From Thermanaeromonas sp. (GTDB lineage Bacteria > Bacillota > DSM-521 > Neomoorellales > Neomoorellaceae): a stretch of DNA of 36,975 nt. Shown here piece after piece: positions 7,780 to 16,050 of the stretch. A program made the translations under genes and the position numbers. The stretch is taken from NCBI RefSeq assembly GCF_021890735.1, contig NZ_JAKKUR010000014.1, forward strand, positions 1 to 36,975, given 5' to 3'. Positions within the stretch are counted from its first letter, which is position 1; every line of letters starts with the position of its first letter. The notes under the pieces were generated by a model that worked only from the letters and a program-made list of their open reading frames with translations, was not told where the DNA came from and made no database searches.

Positions 7780-9174
7780 ATGGTATACGATCTTACAGCA
7801 TGGCATGTGATTGCTGTTATTTTGACTTTGAGCGGTATTACTTTGGTAGGAAAATACGCGGGAAGAAATATCCGGGGCTCTTCGGACTTTTTGGTAGGGG
7901 GCCGTAGAGCCAACGCCCTTATTGTGGCTGGTACCATTGTGGGTACCCTCGTAGGGGGTGCGTCCACTATCGGTACCGCCCAAATGGCTTATCTTTATGG
8001 CTTTGCCGCCTGGTGGTTTACTCTGGGAGCTGGGATTGGCTGTTTATTTTTAGCTCTTTTTTTTGTAAAGCCGCTCTACCAAGGCCGAAAAGATACAGTA
8101 CCAGAAATATTGATTGCTGAATTCGGACCTGCTTCTGGTCCTATATCCACCCTATTCGTTTCTTTGGGTATATTTCTGAATATTGTGGCCCAAGTCCTTT
8201 CGGCTATTGCTCTGTTAACCACCATGTTTAAAATATCCCCTTTGCCTGCCGCTCTTTTGTCTTTGTTGCTTATGGCCTTTTATGTTGTTTTTGGGGGAGT
8301 ATGGGGAACCGGCCTGGTAGGTATGGCCAAACTATTTCTTATCTATATGGCCATGATCATCGGAGGGCTTATGGCTTGGTTGGGAGGAGGGGGTTGGCCG
8401 GGATACCGGGCTTCGTTCCCAGCCTATCCATATTTTAGCCTTTTTGGCCGAGGTTTCTGGCAGGATTTCGCCAGTGGCCTTTCCCTGGTCATCGGAGTTT
8501 TGTGTACGCAAACTTATATCCAAGCAGTGGGTTCGGGAAAGAGCCTAAACCACGCCAGACTAGGGGCGCTGCTAAGTGCGATACTGGTTCCGCCCATTGG
8601 CCTGGCGGGTATTTTTGTGGGCCTATATATGAAAATGCGCTTTCCCGACATCGAACCTGCGGCGGCTTTTCCCCTCTTCATCCTAACCCATATGAATCCC
8701 TGGCTGGGTGGAGTTATTCTGGCTACCCTCTTGATAGCGGTAGTAGGTACGGGAGCTGGCCTGACGTTGGGTATCAGTACCATTTTGGTGAAGGATATCT
8801 ACCAGCGTTACCTAAATAAAAAAGCCAGTGACGTTACTCTTTTAAGGGCTTGTAGGTTTATGATTGTGATTATATTGGCCCTTACACTTTTGTTCATCAC
8901 TGGCAACGTAAAATCTCTGGTGCTAAAATGGAGCTTCATGTCCATGGGATTGAGAGGGGTAACAGTTTTTCTGCCCCTGTGTGCCGCCCTCTTTGCCCGG
9001 GGCAAGGTCAATAGAACAGCGGCCATTGTGTCCATGGTTGTGTCCCCTCTATCCGTGCTGGCAGGGAAATTTCTCTTACCGGATTACCTAGATCCCCTTT
9101 TCTTGGGCTTATTAGTAAGCTTTATTGTCGTAGGATACGGTTACGGAATAAACCGGATACGCTGCTATTCTTAA
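7780..9174 (+). CDS. Sodium:solute symporter (SSS) family transporter
   Basis: 465 residues from ATG 7780. The frame is open to a TTG at 7735, but the ATG start gives the normal short N-terminus before helix 1. About thirteen membrane segments are visible. The conserved SSS blocks are SSDFLVGGRRAN after helix 1, GTIVGTLVGGASTIGTAQMAYLYG (sodium-site region, unwound helix 1/2) and GVWGTGLVGMAKLFLIY in the middle. The substrate cannot be read from the sequence; close relatives move pantothenate, proline, sugars or organic acids. It follows cobO by under 100 bp, so they may be co-transcribed. Confidence 0.9.
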   Translation: MVYDLTAWHVIAVILTLSGITLVGKYAGRNIRGSSDFLVGGRRANALIVAGTIVGTLVGGASTIGTAQMAYLYGFAAWWFTLGAGIGCLFLALFFVKPLYQGRKDTVPEILIAEFGPASGPISTLFVSLGIFLNIVAQVLSAIALLTTMFKISPLPAALLSLLLMAFYVVFGGVWGTGLVGMAKLFLIYMAMIIGGLMAWLGGGGWPGYRASFPAYPYFSLFGRGFWQDFASGLSLVIGVLCTQTYIQAVGSGKSLNHARLGALLSAILVPPIGLAGIFVGLYMKMRFPDIEPAAAFPLFILTHMNPWLGGVILATLLIAVVGTGAGLTLGISTILVKDIYQRYLNKKASDVTLLRACRFMIVIILALTLLFITGNVKSLVLKWSFMSMGLRGVTVFLPLCAALFARGKVNRTAAIVSMVVSPLSVLAGKFLLPDYLDPLFLGLLVSFIVVGYGYGINRIRCYS

Positions 9175-9329
9175 AGTTCCATGCCAGCTTTAATTTGGCT
9201 GAAGTGGGAGGATTCAATGTTATAAAAGCGAATAATATATCTATCAATTCCCGAAAGGTTGGCGAGAAGGAAAGAGCCACTTTGCTCGTGGGAGGATAGA
9301 TAGGCCTTATCCTCCAATGAAGCGGGTAA
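9175..9329 (+). promoter_or_regulatory. Structured leader region upstream of sdhA
   Basis: Two hairpins precede the terminator at 9330: CCAC 9277-9280 with GTGG 9288-9291 (loop TTTGCTC), and a perfect 8-bp stem GGAGGATA 9291-9298 with TATCCTCC 9308-9315 (loop GATAGGCCT). The loop sequence AGGCC could compete with the terminator arm at 9330-9338 only weakly. The region may be an attenuator leader for the sdh genes or simply the 3' end of the symporter transcript. It was compared by eye with cobalamin, T-box, THF, c-di-GMP, glycine and fluoride motifs and no convincing match was found. Confidence 0.4.
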
Positions 9330-9386
9330 AGCCTGGCATATAGGACGTGATAGCGTCACGGTCCCGTGTGCTAGGCTTTTTGTTTA
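9330..9386 (+). terminator. Strong intrinsic terminator / attenuator before sdhA
   Basis: AGCCTGGCA at 9330-9338 pairs with TGCTAGGCT at 9369-9377 (one G-U). An inner stem GGACGTGA 9343-9350 pairs with TCACGGTCC 9356-9364 (one bulge), and TTTTTGTTT follows from 9377. It lies about 200 bases after the symporter stop and 70 bases before sdhA. Confidence 0.85.
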
Positions 9387-9448
9387 TTGTCAGGAGGTTA
9401 CTAAACGTACCTGAGAAAAAGGGGAAAAGGGGGTCGCCAGCACATCTT

Positions 9449-11165
9449 ATGGAAATTGTTACTCACGACCTCATCATTCTTGGCGCTGGCCTGGCGGGGC
9501 TTCGAGCAGCTATTGAAGCAGCGAGGGTGGGCCAGGGCAAACTTGACATAGCAATAATAGCCAAGACCCAGCTGGTGCGGCCTCATTCGGTCTGTGCGGA
9601 GGGTGGTACGGGAGCGGTAATGCGACCCGAAGAGGGGGATAGCCTGGAACTTCACGCTTGGGACACGGTGAAGGGGAGCGACCTTCTGGCCGACCAGGAC
9701 GCCGTAGAGCTGTTTGTACAGACCATTCCTCAAGAAATATTACAGCTTGAACATTGGGGCATACCCTGGGCGAGGCGAGGGGATGGAAGGATCAACCAGC
9801 GTCCTTTTGGTGGCCATAGTTTCCCGCGGGCGGTTTTCGCTGCTGATAAGACTGGATTCTTTGAAGTGCACACTCTCTATGACACTCTGCAGAAATACCC
9901 CGACATTACTAAGTATGAAGAATGCATGGCCACCTCATTGCTAGTAGAGGAAGGCCAGTACTGTGGCCTTACAGCGATAGATCTAAAGAGCGGGGAGTTT
10001 TTAGTTTTTCGTTCCAAAGCCTTAATTATTGCCACGGGCGGAGCGTGCCGGATATACGGCTTTACTACTTACTCCCACACCGTGACCGGGGACGGAATGG
10101 CCATAGCCTACCGAGCGGGATTGCCTGTAAAGGACATGGAGTTTGTTCAGTTTCACCCCACGGGGCTTGTTCCTTCGGGCATCCTCAATTACAGAGGCGG
10201 CTCGCGGGGAAGGGGGATATCTGATCAATAACCGTGGCGAACGTTTTATGAAAAAGTACGCGGAAAAGATGATGGAACTCGCCCCGAGGGACATTGTATC
10301 GCGGTCAGAAATGCTGGAGATCGAAGCGGGTAGGGGTTTTTCCGGGCCCCAAGGGCTGGATTATGTACATCTGGATTTAAGACACCTGGGAAGAGACAAG
10401 ATAAACGAAAGACTTCCGCTCATAAGGGAAGTGGCTATAAAATTTGCTGGCCTGGACCCCATAGACGAGCCTTTACCTGTGAGGCCAGTAGCGCACTATT
10501 CCATGGGGGGCATTCATGTGAACAAGGAAGGAGCCACGCCTGTGGAAGGTATCTGGGCGGCAGGTGAAGTAGCTTGTGTGTCAGTCCATGGAGCCAACCG
10601 GCTGGGTACCAACTCTACAGCTGAATGTCTAGTTTGGGGTGCTATTACTGGTAAGAAAGCAGCCATACATGCTATGAAGCAAACATCCCTACCTGATCTG
10701 CCTTTAGATAGAGCTCGTGCTGAGGAACACCGGGTCATGGAAGAAATATTCAATCGCAAAGGTACCGAAAACCTCTATACCATAAGGCGGGAACTACGCG
10801 AAACCACGGATACGTACGTTGGAGTATTTCGCACAAAAGAAGGGCTAGAGAAGGCCTTAGAACGAATTAAAGAACTAAAAGAACGATTTCGAGAGTGTGG
10901 CCTGCGAGACCAGAGTAAAATATACAACACGGACCTTGTATCATATTTGGAAATGGAGAACATGCTTGAACTAGCCGAAGTCATAACTGCAGGCGCCCTG
11001 GCAAGAGAAGAATCACGTGGTGGTCATGCACGGCGAGACTTTCCCCAAAGAGATGACAAAAATTGGCTTAAACATACTCTCGCTTACTATACACCCTCAG
11101 GGCCGAAACTAGAGTATATTCCTGTAAACATAACCATCTGGGAGCCGACCGAAAGAAAATACTAG
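9449..11165 (+). pseudogene. sdhA: Succinate dehydrogenase/fumarate reductase flavoprotein subunit, with a single-base frameshift
   Basis: The two halves read in different frames: 9449 to about 10186, then from 10188 to 11165. One extra A at about 10187 (context ATCCTCAATTACA) separates PTGLVPSGIL from TEAARGEGG; removing it restores about 571 residues of continuous homology. Features are the N-terminal FAD fold DLIILGAGLAGLRAA, HSVCAEGG whose histidine is the covalent FAD site in this family, QFHPTGL, RGEGGYLINNRGERFM with the catalytic arginine region, and HYSMGGIHV. The protein oxidises succinate or reduces fumarate at the membrane. The in-frame extension up to 9347 runs into the terminator and is not a credible start; ATG 9449 is preferred, although its GGGGG site is rather far upstream. 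It is either a real mutation, a sequencing error or a recoded site. Confidence 0.85.
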
Positions 11166-11193
11166 GAGGGGACAGTATAAGAAGGTGAATACC

Positions 11194-11619
11194 ATGCGGC
11201 GCTATAATAATCGCCTATGGGTCAAAGGATGGATTTATGGGGGTAACTATGGTATAGAACGCTACCTTTACACCCTGCACCGCATAAGTGGCCTAGGCCT
11301 TATCCTTTACCTGCTCATGCATATTTACGTGACTGCGGCACGTATCTATGGGGCTGCTGCCTGGGAACAAACCATGGCTTTCCTTTACGGACCAGCCTTT
11401 AAACTTGGCGAATATCTACTTATAGCGGGGGCCATATTTCATGCTGCCAACGGCCTATGGCTTATCATAATCGAACTCGGTATGTGTATAGGCAAACCCC
11501 AGCGCCAAGAATATCCCTATGTTCCATCCGTAAAAAAACAGCGTCCACTTATGGTTGCACTTATGCTTCTTGCTGCCGTCCTCATAATAGTCAGTGGGCT
11601 GGACTTCTTTATAATCTAA
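11194..11619 (+). CDS. sdhC: Succinate dehydrogenase/fumarate reductase cytochrome b (SdhC) subunit
   Basis: 141 residues from ATG 11194, which has AAGGTGA 5 bases upstream; GTG 11185 is the alternative. Three membrane helices are visible, starting near residues 30, 70 and 115. Histidines in LHRISGLGLILYLLMHIYV and in IFHAANGLW are in positions typical of haem b ligands in Sdh cytochrome b subunits, and HRISG is the family signature at the quinone site. It anchors the flavoprotein/iron-sulfur dimer and passes electrons to or from the quinone pool. It sits between sdhA and sdhD, with the AAGGAGG of sdhD overlapping its stop codon. Confidence 0.9.
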   Translation: MRRYNNRLWVKGWIYGGNYGIERYLYTLHRISGLGLILYLLMHIYVTAARIYGAAAWEQTMAFLYGPAFKLGEYLLIAGAIFHAANGLWLIIIELGMCIGKPQRQEYPYVPSVKKQRPLMVALMLLAAVLIIVSGLDFFII

Positions 11620-11632
11620 GGAGGCGAAATCC

Positions 11633-12000
11633 TTGCGGGAATCGCGTTATTGGTTGCTCTCGCTTATTGCTGCCGCCTGCCTGATTATTCTTTTGGGCGT
11701 ACACCTTTTCCTGATGCATCTTAACACCCTAGCAGTTACATGGGCATAACGACCCCTGAACCCTTAGACTACACCTCAGTTATGGCCAGAGGGAAAAGTT
11801 TGGGTTGGGTGGTAGGCTACGTGGCCCTGTTGGGCTTGGGCCTTTATCATGGGCTTTACGGGCTACGTTCTATACTCTGTGAAATTGTGCATCCCGGGAA
11901 AGAACGCTTGCTGACATGGGCTATAATCGGCATTGGCCTTGTAGCTTTTGCCTTTGGAAGCTACGTCGTCATCATGTCCTATGCTATGGAGGGAATATAA
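11633..12000 (+). pseudogene. sdhD: Succinate dehydrogenase membrane anchor (SdhD-like), with a single-base frameshift
   Basis: TTG 11633 follows AAGGAGG at 11618-11624. The first 38 codons encode a membrane helix (SLIAAACLIILLGVHLFLMHL) and stop at TAA 11747. The +1-related frame continues from about 11740 with ITTPEPLDYTSVMARGKSLGW and two more helices ending at 12000. Adding one G to the GGG run at 11742-11744 would join the parts as one protein of about 122 residues and three helices, the size of an SdhD anchor. HLFLMHL in the first part and LGLYHGLYGLRSIL in the second supply the expected haem/quinone histidines. As written, no full-length anchor would be made. Confidence 0.72.
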
Positions 12001-12801
12001 GTGGCTACCTTCAGAATACAGCGGTATAATCCTGAAAAGGATACGCGACCTTACCTGCAAACCTACGAAGTACCCGTTGAGCGCGGCATGAGCATATTGG
12101 ATTGTCTATTTTACATCAAAGAAAATCTGGATGCCACTTTAAGTTTTAGAGCCTCCTGCCGGATGGGCATTTGCGGTTCGTGTGCCATGTACATTAACGG
12201 CTTGCCGAGGTTGGCCTGCGAAACCCAGGTCGAGTCCCTGCGTACAGATACTATAGAAATAAGGCCGCTACCTAACTACGAGATTATAAAGGACTTGGTA
12301 GTCGATCTGTCGCCCTTGTTCGATAAGCACCAGAAAGTAAAACCCTGGATTATTTCTTCCGACGCCGTTGAGGTCGACCGGCCGACGAAAGAATACTCTC
12401 AGTCTCCAGCTCAGCTTGAAGGGTATTTACAATTTGCCTATTGTTTAAAATGCGGTATATGTCTTGCCGCCTGTCCCACCGTGGCCACCGACAAGGAATT
12501 CCTAGGCCCCCAAGCGCTGGCCCAAGCCTTCCGGTACAGCTCCGACAACCGGGATAACGGCTTTAAAGAACGTATCTCCGTAGTGGATACCCTACATGGC
12601 CTTTGGCGCTGCCACATGGCCGGTGCCTGCGCCGAAGTCTGCCCCAAAGGAGTAGACCCTGCCCTAGCTATACAACTCATGAAGCGAAAGGCTATTTTCG
12701 GCCATAAGGAAGAGCAGGCCAGGCTATTGGAAGCTTTACTAGAAGCAACCCCCATACCCGGTATACCTAAAGCACCAGAACCTACCGTAAAAAAGAAGTA
12801 A
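12001..12801 (+). CDS. sdhB: Succinate dehydrogenase/fumarate reductase iron-sulfur subunit
   Basis: 266 residues from GTG 12001, which directly abuts the sdhD stop. The [2Fe-2S] ligands lie in CRMGICGSCAM (about residues 57-67) with a further cysteine in RLACETQV. The C-terminal domain has CLKCGICLAACPT near residue 150 and CHMAGACAEVCPKGVDP near 204 for the [4Fe-4S] and [3Fe-4S] clusters. The protein relays electrons between the FAD of SdhA and the quinone-binding anchor. It is intact, in contrast to sdhA and sdhD, and is followed by a 116-bp gap before the fumarase genes. Confidence 0.95.
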   Translation: MATFRIQRYNPEKDTRPYLQTYEVPVERGMSILDCLFYIKENLDATLSFRASCRMGICGSCAMYINGLPRLACETQVESLRTDTIEIRPLPNYEIIKDLVVDLSPLFDKHQKVKPWIISSDAVEVDRPTKEYSQSPAQLEGYLQFAYCLKCGICLAACPTVATDKEFLGPQALAQAFRYSSDNRDNGFKERISVVDTLHGLWRCHMAGACAEVCPKGVDPALAIQLMKRKAIFGHKEEQARLLEALLEATPIPGIPKAPEPTVKKK

Positions 12802-12825
12802 AAGCCTAAAGGAGGTAAAACCAAG

Positions 12826-12840
12826 ATGAAGATGAATTAA
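12826..12840 (+). other. Four-codon minigene with a strong ribosome site
   Basis: AAAGGAGG precedes ATG AAG ATG AAT TAA in the sdhB-fumarase gap. It may be a vestige of a gene start or a translated leader that holds ribosomes upstream of the fumarase genes. A GGGGAAAACCCC hairpin follows near 12857. The role is speculative. Confidence 0.3.
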
Positions 12841-12917
12841 AACAGGAATTATAAAGGGGGAAAACCCCAAGAGATTAACCTTTAAAGAAAAAGCCATTAA
12901 AGAGGGGTGATAAACCA

Positions 12918-13760
12918 ATGAAGGAGATACACGTAAGCCAGATAGCTAACACAGTAGAGCGCCTCTGTATAGAAGCATGCACCATTTTAAGCGAAGACTG
13001 GTGGCAGGCTATGGACAAGGCAATAGCTCAAGAAGAGTCACCTTTGGGCCGAGAGATTTTGGAGCTTCTTAAGGAGAACGCTAGGCTGGCAGCTTCTACC
13101 AGTGAGGCCATCTGCCAGGACACAGGCATAGCTGTAGTCTTTTTAGAAATAGGGCAAGATGTACGCATAACCGGGGGAAGCCTATATGAAGCTATAAACG
13201 AAGGAGTATGTAGGGGGTATACCCGTGGCTACCTCCGGAAGTCAGTGGTGAAAGACCCCTTAATCCGGCAGAATACGGGTGACAACACTCCCGCCATAAT
13301 CCACACCGAAATAGTTCCTGGCTCTAATCTAAAGATAACTGTAGCTCCCAAGGGCATTGGCTCCGAAAACACCTCGGGCCTAAAAATGCTAAAGCCGGCC
13401 GACGGTAAAGAAGGTATTATCCGCTACGTATTAGAAGTAGTAGAACAAGCAGGGCCTAACCCTTGCCCACCTATAATAGTAGGGATAGGGCTGGGAGGCA
13501 ACTTTGAAAAAGCAGCCCTTCTAGCCAAAAAAGCCCTCCTTAGGCCTTTAGGCCAAAGACATCTTGCACCCCATATAGCTGAGCTAGAAGAAGAGCTTCT
13601 TCAGAAAATAAATGCCACAGGCATTGGTCCTCAGGGACTGGGCGGCCGTATCACTGCTTTAGATGTACATATAGAGACCTATCCTACCCATATAGGGGGG
13701 TTGCCTGTAGCTGTAAACATCCAATGCCATGCTGCTAGGCATGCAGAAGCCCTACTTTAG
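12918..13760 (+). CDS. Fumarate hydratase, class I, alpha (N-terminal) subunit
   Basis: 280 residues from ATG 12918. It matches the two-subunit iron-sulfur hydro-lyase family (fumarase / L-tartrate dehydratase alpha): AICQDTGIAVVFLEIG near residue 72 with the first cluster cysteine, RQNTGDNTPAIIHTEIVPG near 117, IGSENTSGLKMLKP near 148, and NPCPPIIVGIGLGGNFE near 182. The alpha subunit holds the oxygen-sensitive [4Fe-4S] cluster. With the beta subunit next door it interconverts fumarate and malate. The neighbouring sdh and malic enzyme genes favour fumarate over tartrate as substrate. Confidence 0.95.
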   Translation: MKEIHVSQIANTVERLCIEACTILSEDWWQAMDKAIAQEESPLGREILELLKENARLAASTSEAICQDTGIAVVFLEIGQDVRITGGSLYEAINEGVCRGYTRGYLRKSVVKDPLIRQNTGDNTPAIIHTEIVPGSNLKITVAPKGIGSENTSGLKMLKPADGKEGIIRYVLEVVEQAGPNPCPPIIVGIGLGGNFEKAALLAKKALLRPLGQRHLAPHIAELEEELLQKINATGIGPQGLGGRITALDVHIETYPTHIGGLPVAVNIQCHAARHAEALL

Positions 13761-13775
13761 CGAGGTGAACCTGGC

Positions 13776-14330
13776 ATGAAAAGGATTACCACGCCTCTTA
13801 ACCCTGAGATTATACAAGAGCTTAAAGCTGGGGAAAGGGTAAGCCTAAGCGGAATAATCTATACAGCCCGGGATGCAGCCCACAAAAGGCTGGTGGAGGC
13901 CTATCTGGCGGGAGAAGAGCTGCCCATAAATTTAGAAGACCAGATTATTTACTACGTAGGACCCTGCCCAGCGAAACCGGGAAGAGTGATCGGGTCGGCG
14001 GGTCCTACCACTAGTGGACGGATGGACCCCTATACCCCACTCTTAATCCGTGAGCTAGGCTTAAAGGGCATGATAGGTAAGGGTAGCCGTAGCCAGGAAG
14101 TTATCGAAGCCATAAAGGAGAAGGGAGCAGTATATTTTTTAGCTATAGGAGGTGCGGGAGCGCTGCTGGCACAAAGGATAAAGAAAGCTCAAGTAGTGGC
14201 CTACGAAGACTTAGGCCCGGAAGCCATCTACCAGTTAGAAGTGGAAGACTTCCCCTTGATAGTCGGTATCGATTGTTATGGTAAAAACGCATATCTTGAG
14301 GGGAAAGTACAATACAGGCTACACACCTAA
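13776..14330 (+). CDS. Fumarate hydratase, class I, beta (C-terminal) subunit
   Basis: 184 residues from ATG 13776, 15 bp after the alpha subunit, with GAGGTGA upstream. Conserved blocks are GIIYTARDAAHKRL near residue 24, YVGPCPAKPGRVIGSAGPTT near 57, and GMIGKGSRS near 94, as in FumA/TtdB C-terminal domains. It forms the swivelling domain that completes the active site. The tight spacing implies co-translation with alpha. Confidence 0.95.
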   Translation: MKRITTPLNPEIIQELKAGERVSLSGIIYTARDAAHKRLVEAYLAGEELPINLEDQIIYYVGPCPAKPGRVIGSAGPTTSGRMDPYTPLLIRELGLKGMIGKGSRSQEVIEAIKEKGAVYFLAIGGAGALLAQRIKKAQVVAYEDLGPEAIYQLEVEDFPLIVGIDCYGKNAYLEGKVQYRLHT

Positions 14331-14385
14331 AAAATGAAGGATTATTACTTTAAAACCATTTTCAACATTAGGAGGGAATGCCTAT

Positions 14386-15609
14386 ATGGATCTTCGCACT
14401 AAAGCCCTAGCCTTGCATAAAGAAAACCAAGGTAAGATCGCCATCCAGAGCAAAGTAGCGGTCAAAAACCGGGAGGACTTAAGCCTGGCTTACACTCCCG
14501 GAGTAGCCGAACCTTGCAAAGAGATCCACCAGAACAAAGAACTCGTATGGGAGTATACCTCCCGGGGCAACCTCATAGCTGTTGTTACTGACGGAAGCGC
14601 TGTACTAGGCCTAGGAGACATAGGCCCGGAAGCTGCACTACCGGTCATGGAAGGAAAATGCGTCCTCTTTAAAACCTTCGCTGGCGTAGATGCTTTCCCC
14701 TTGTGTCTGGCCACCCAAGACGTAGACAAAATAGTAGAGACCGTAAAGCTGATTTCCCCCACCATAGGTGGAGTTAACCTAGAAGACATATCCGCCCCCC
14801 GCTGTTTTGCCATAGAAGAGCGGCTTAAAAAAGAGACGGACATACCCATCTTCCACGACGACCAGCACGGCACAGCCATAGTAGTAGCTGCTGCCCTAAT
14901 CAATGCCCTTAAAGTAGTAGACAAAGAGATGGCTGAGGTAAAGATTGTCATCAATGGCGCTGGGGCAGCAGGTATTGCAGTGACCAAGCTTCTTTTAGAC
15001 ATGGGGGCAGGGGATATAATTCTGTGCGACAGCAAGGGAGCCATATATAGAGGCCGAGTAGAAGGTATGAACCCTTACAAAGAAGAGATAGCCCATAAGA
15101 CCAACCGGGAAGGGGCCAAAACACTAGCCGAAGCCCTAAAGGGCGCTGATGTTTTCATAGGATTATCGGTAGGTGGAGCGGTAACCCAGGATATGGTAAG
15201 GAGCATGGCCAAAGACTCCATAGTGCTGGCCATGGCCAATCCTGTCCCTGAGATATATCCTGAGGAAGCCAAGGCAGCTGGGGCCAAAGTAGTGGGCACT
15301 GGCCGTTCGGACTTTCCCAATCAGATAAACAATGTTCTAGCCTTTCCGGGGGTTTTAAGGGGGGCACTGGATGTACGGGCGCGAGACATAAATGAGAAGA
15401 TGAAGATTGCTGCGGCTTGTGCTTTGGCAGCTTTAGTGGATGAAGAGAGATTGAGCCCTGACTTTATCATCACTGATGTATTTGACCCCAGGGTAGCCCC
15501 TGCTGTAGCTTCGGCTGTGGCCCGGGCGGCCATGGAAAGCGGCGTAGCTAGGGTAAAAAAGGACCCTAAGGAAGTGGAGGAGAACACTAGGAGGATTGTA
15601 GGAGCTTAG
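14386..15609 (+). CDS. Malic enzyme (malate dehydrogenase, oxaloacetate-decarboxylating)
   Basis: 407 residues, typical of the short bacterial malic enzymes. ATG 14386 is preceded by AGGAGG. The N-terminal domain has SLAYTPGVAEPC, VTDGSAVLGLGDIGP and GVNLEDISAPRCF, including residues for malate and divalent metal binding. The NAD(P) fold has INGAGAAGIAVTKLL near residue 187. It converts malate to pyruvate, CO2 and reduced pyridine nucleotide, and completes the succinate-fumarate-malate-pyruvate series encoded here. Cofactor preference (NAD or NADP) is not decided by eye. Confidence 0.95.
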   Translation: MDLRTKALALHKENQGKIAIQSKVAVKNREDLSLAYTPGVAEPCKEIHQNKELVWEYTSRGNLIAVVTDGSAVLGLGDIGPEAALPVMEGKCVLFKTFAGVDAFPLCLATQDVDKIVETVKLISPTIGGVNLEDISAPRCFAIEERLKKETDIPIFHDDQHGTAIVVAAALINALKVVDKEMAEVKIVINGAGAAGIAVTKLLLDMGAGDIILCDSKGAIYRGRVEGMNPYKEEIAHKTNREGAKTLAEALKGADVFIGLSVGGAVTQDMVRSMAKDSIVLAMANPVPEIYPEEAKAAGAKVVGTGRSDFPNQINNVLAFPGVLRGALDVRARDINEKMKIAAACALAALVDEERLSPDFIITDVFDPRVAPAVASAVARAAMESGVARVKKDPKEVEENTRRIVGA

Positions 15610-15993
15610 TAGGATGTAAGGGAAAGATGACGGCAGGACAACAATGATAGCAAGTAGCTAGTTGGTGAATTACCTGAGGATGTTTCTTATATTAGAGTTG
15701 CTGAGCGAGAGGCCCAAACTTTTTCGGGGGAAGAAACCAGCGGGGCTGGCCTCCTTAGGTACAAAAACCCAGCGACAACTGAGCGGAAAAGAGGCCAACC
15801 CTGCTGGTGCAGGATTGAATAGCTTCCCCGACGCACTCTTCCGAGTAGTGCACCTGGCTTTGAATACTTGTAACTCCAAGACGGTTAGAACGTGCTCAAG
15901 TGAGTCCTGGGGTCCAAGTGGCTCCGCCTGAAGAAGCCCTCTACTAATAAGTACTCAGAGACCTGGGGCAACAGTCGACCTGTGTTGTTAATA
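15610..15993 (+). repeat. Intergenic region with a large nested inverted repeat; possible mobile-element remnant
   Basis: CCAGCGGGGCTGGCCTC at 15737-15753 is the near-perfect complement of GAGGCCAACCCTGCTGG at 15791-15807 (two G-U pairs). These arms sit inside CGGGGGAAG 15725-15733 and CTTCCCCG 15823-15830, giving one long stem-loop of about 106 bases. The following stretch 15880-15960 (TCCTGGGG..., then AAGCCC, then TACTCAGAG) resembles by eye the 3' ends of IS200/IS605 TnpB-type elements, but no TnpB coding remnant was recognised. A short open frame across it looks like chance. Confidence 0.4.
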
Positions 15994-16023
15994 TTGGAAA
16001 TCCTATGTTTTCCAGGATATAAT
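15994..16023 (+). promoter_or_regulatory. Candidate SigA promoter of the mntA-hepT pair
   Basis: TTGGAA at 15994-15999 and a perfect TATAAT at 16018-16023 are separated by 18 bases, 28 bases before the ATG at 16051. Confidence 0.55.
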
Positions 16024-16050
16024 ATTTCTAAGAGGGGGACTACAATAGAC

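Noticed and set aside
9175-9346. Cobalamin riboswitch or T-box upstream of sdhA
   Set aside because: No B12-box-like or T-box-like conserved sequence was found; only generic hairpins are visible.
9347-9448. N-terminal extension of sdhA
   Set aside because: It would start within the terminator stem and encode residues not found in the flavoprotein family.
14490-15044. 184-codon minus-strand frame opposite malic enzyme
   Set aside because: Antisense shadow of a well-conserved enzyme; no family resemblance.
15662-15931. 89-codon frame in the inverted-repeat region
   Set aside because: It reads through both arms of a long palindrome and has no family resemblance or ribosome site.
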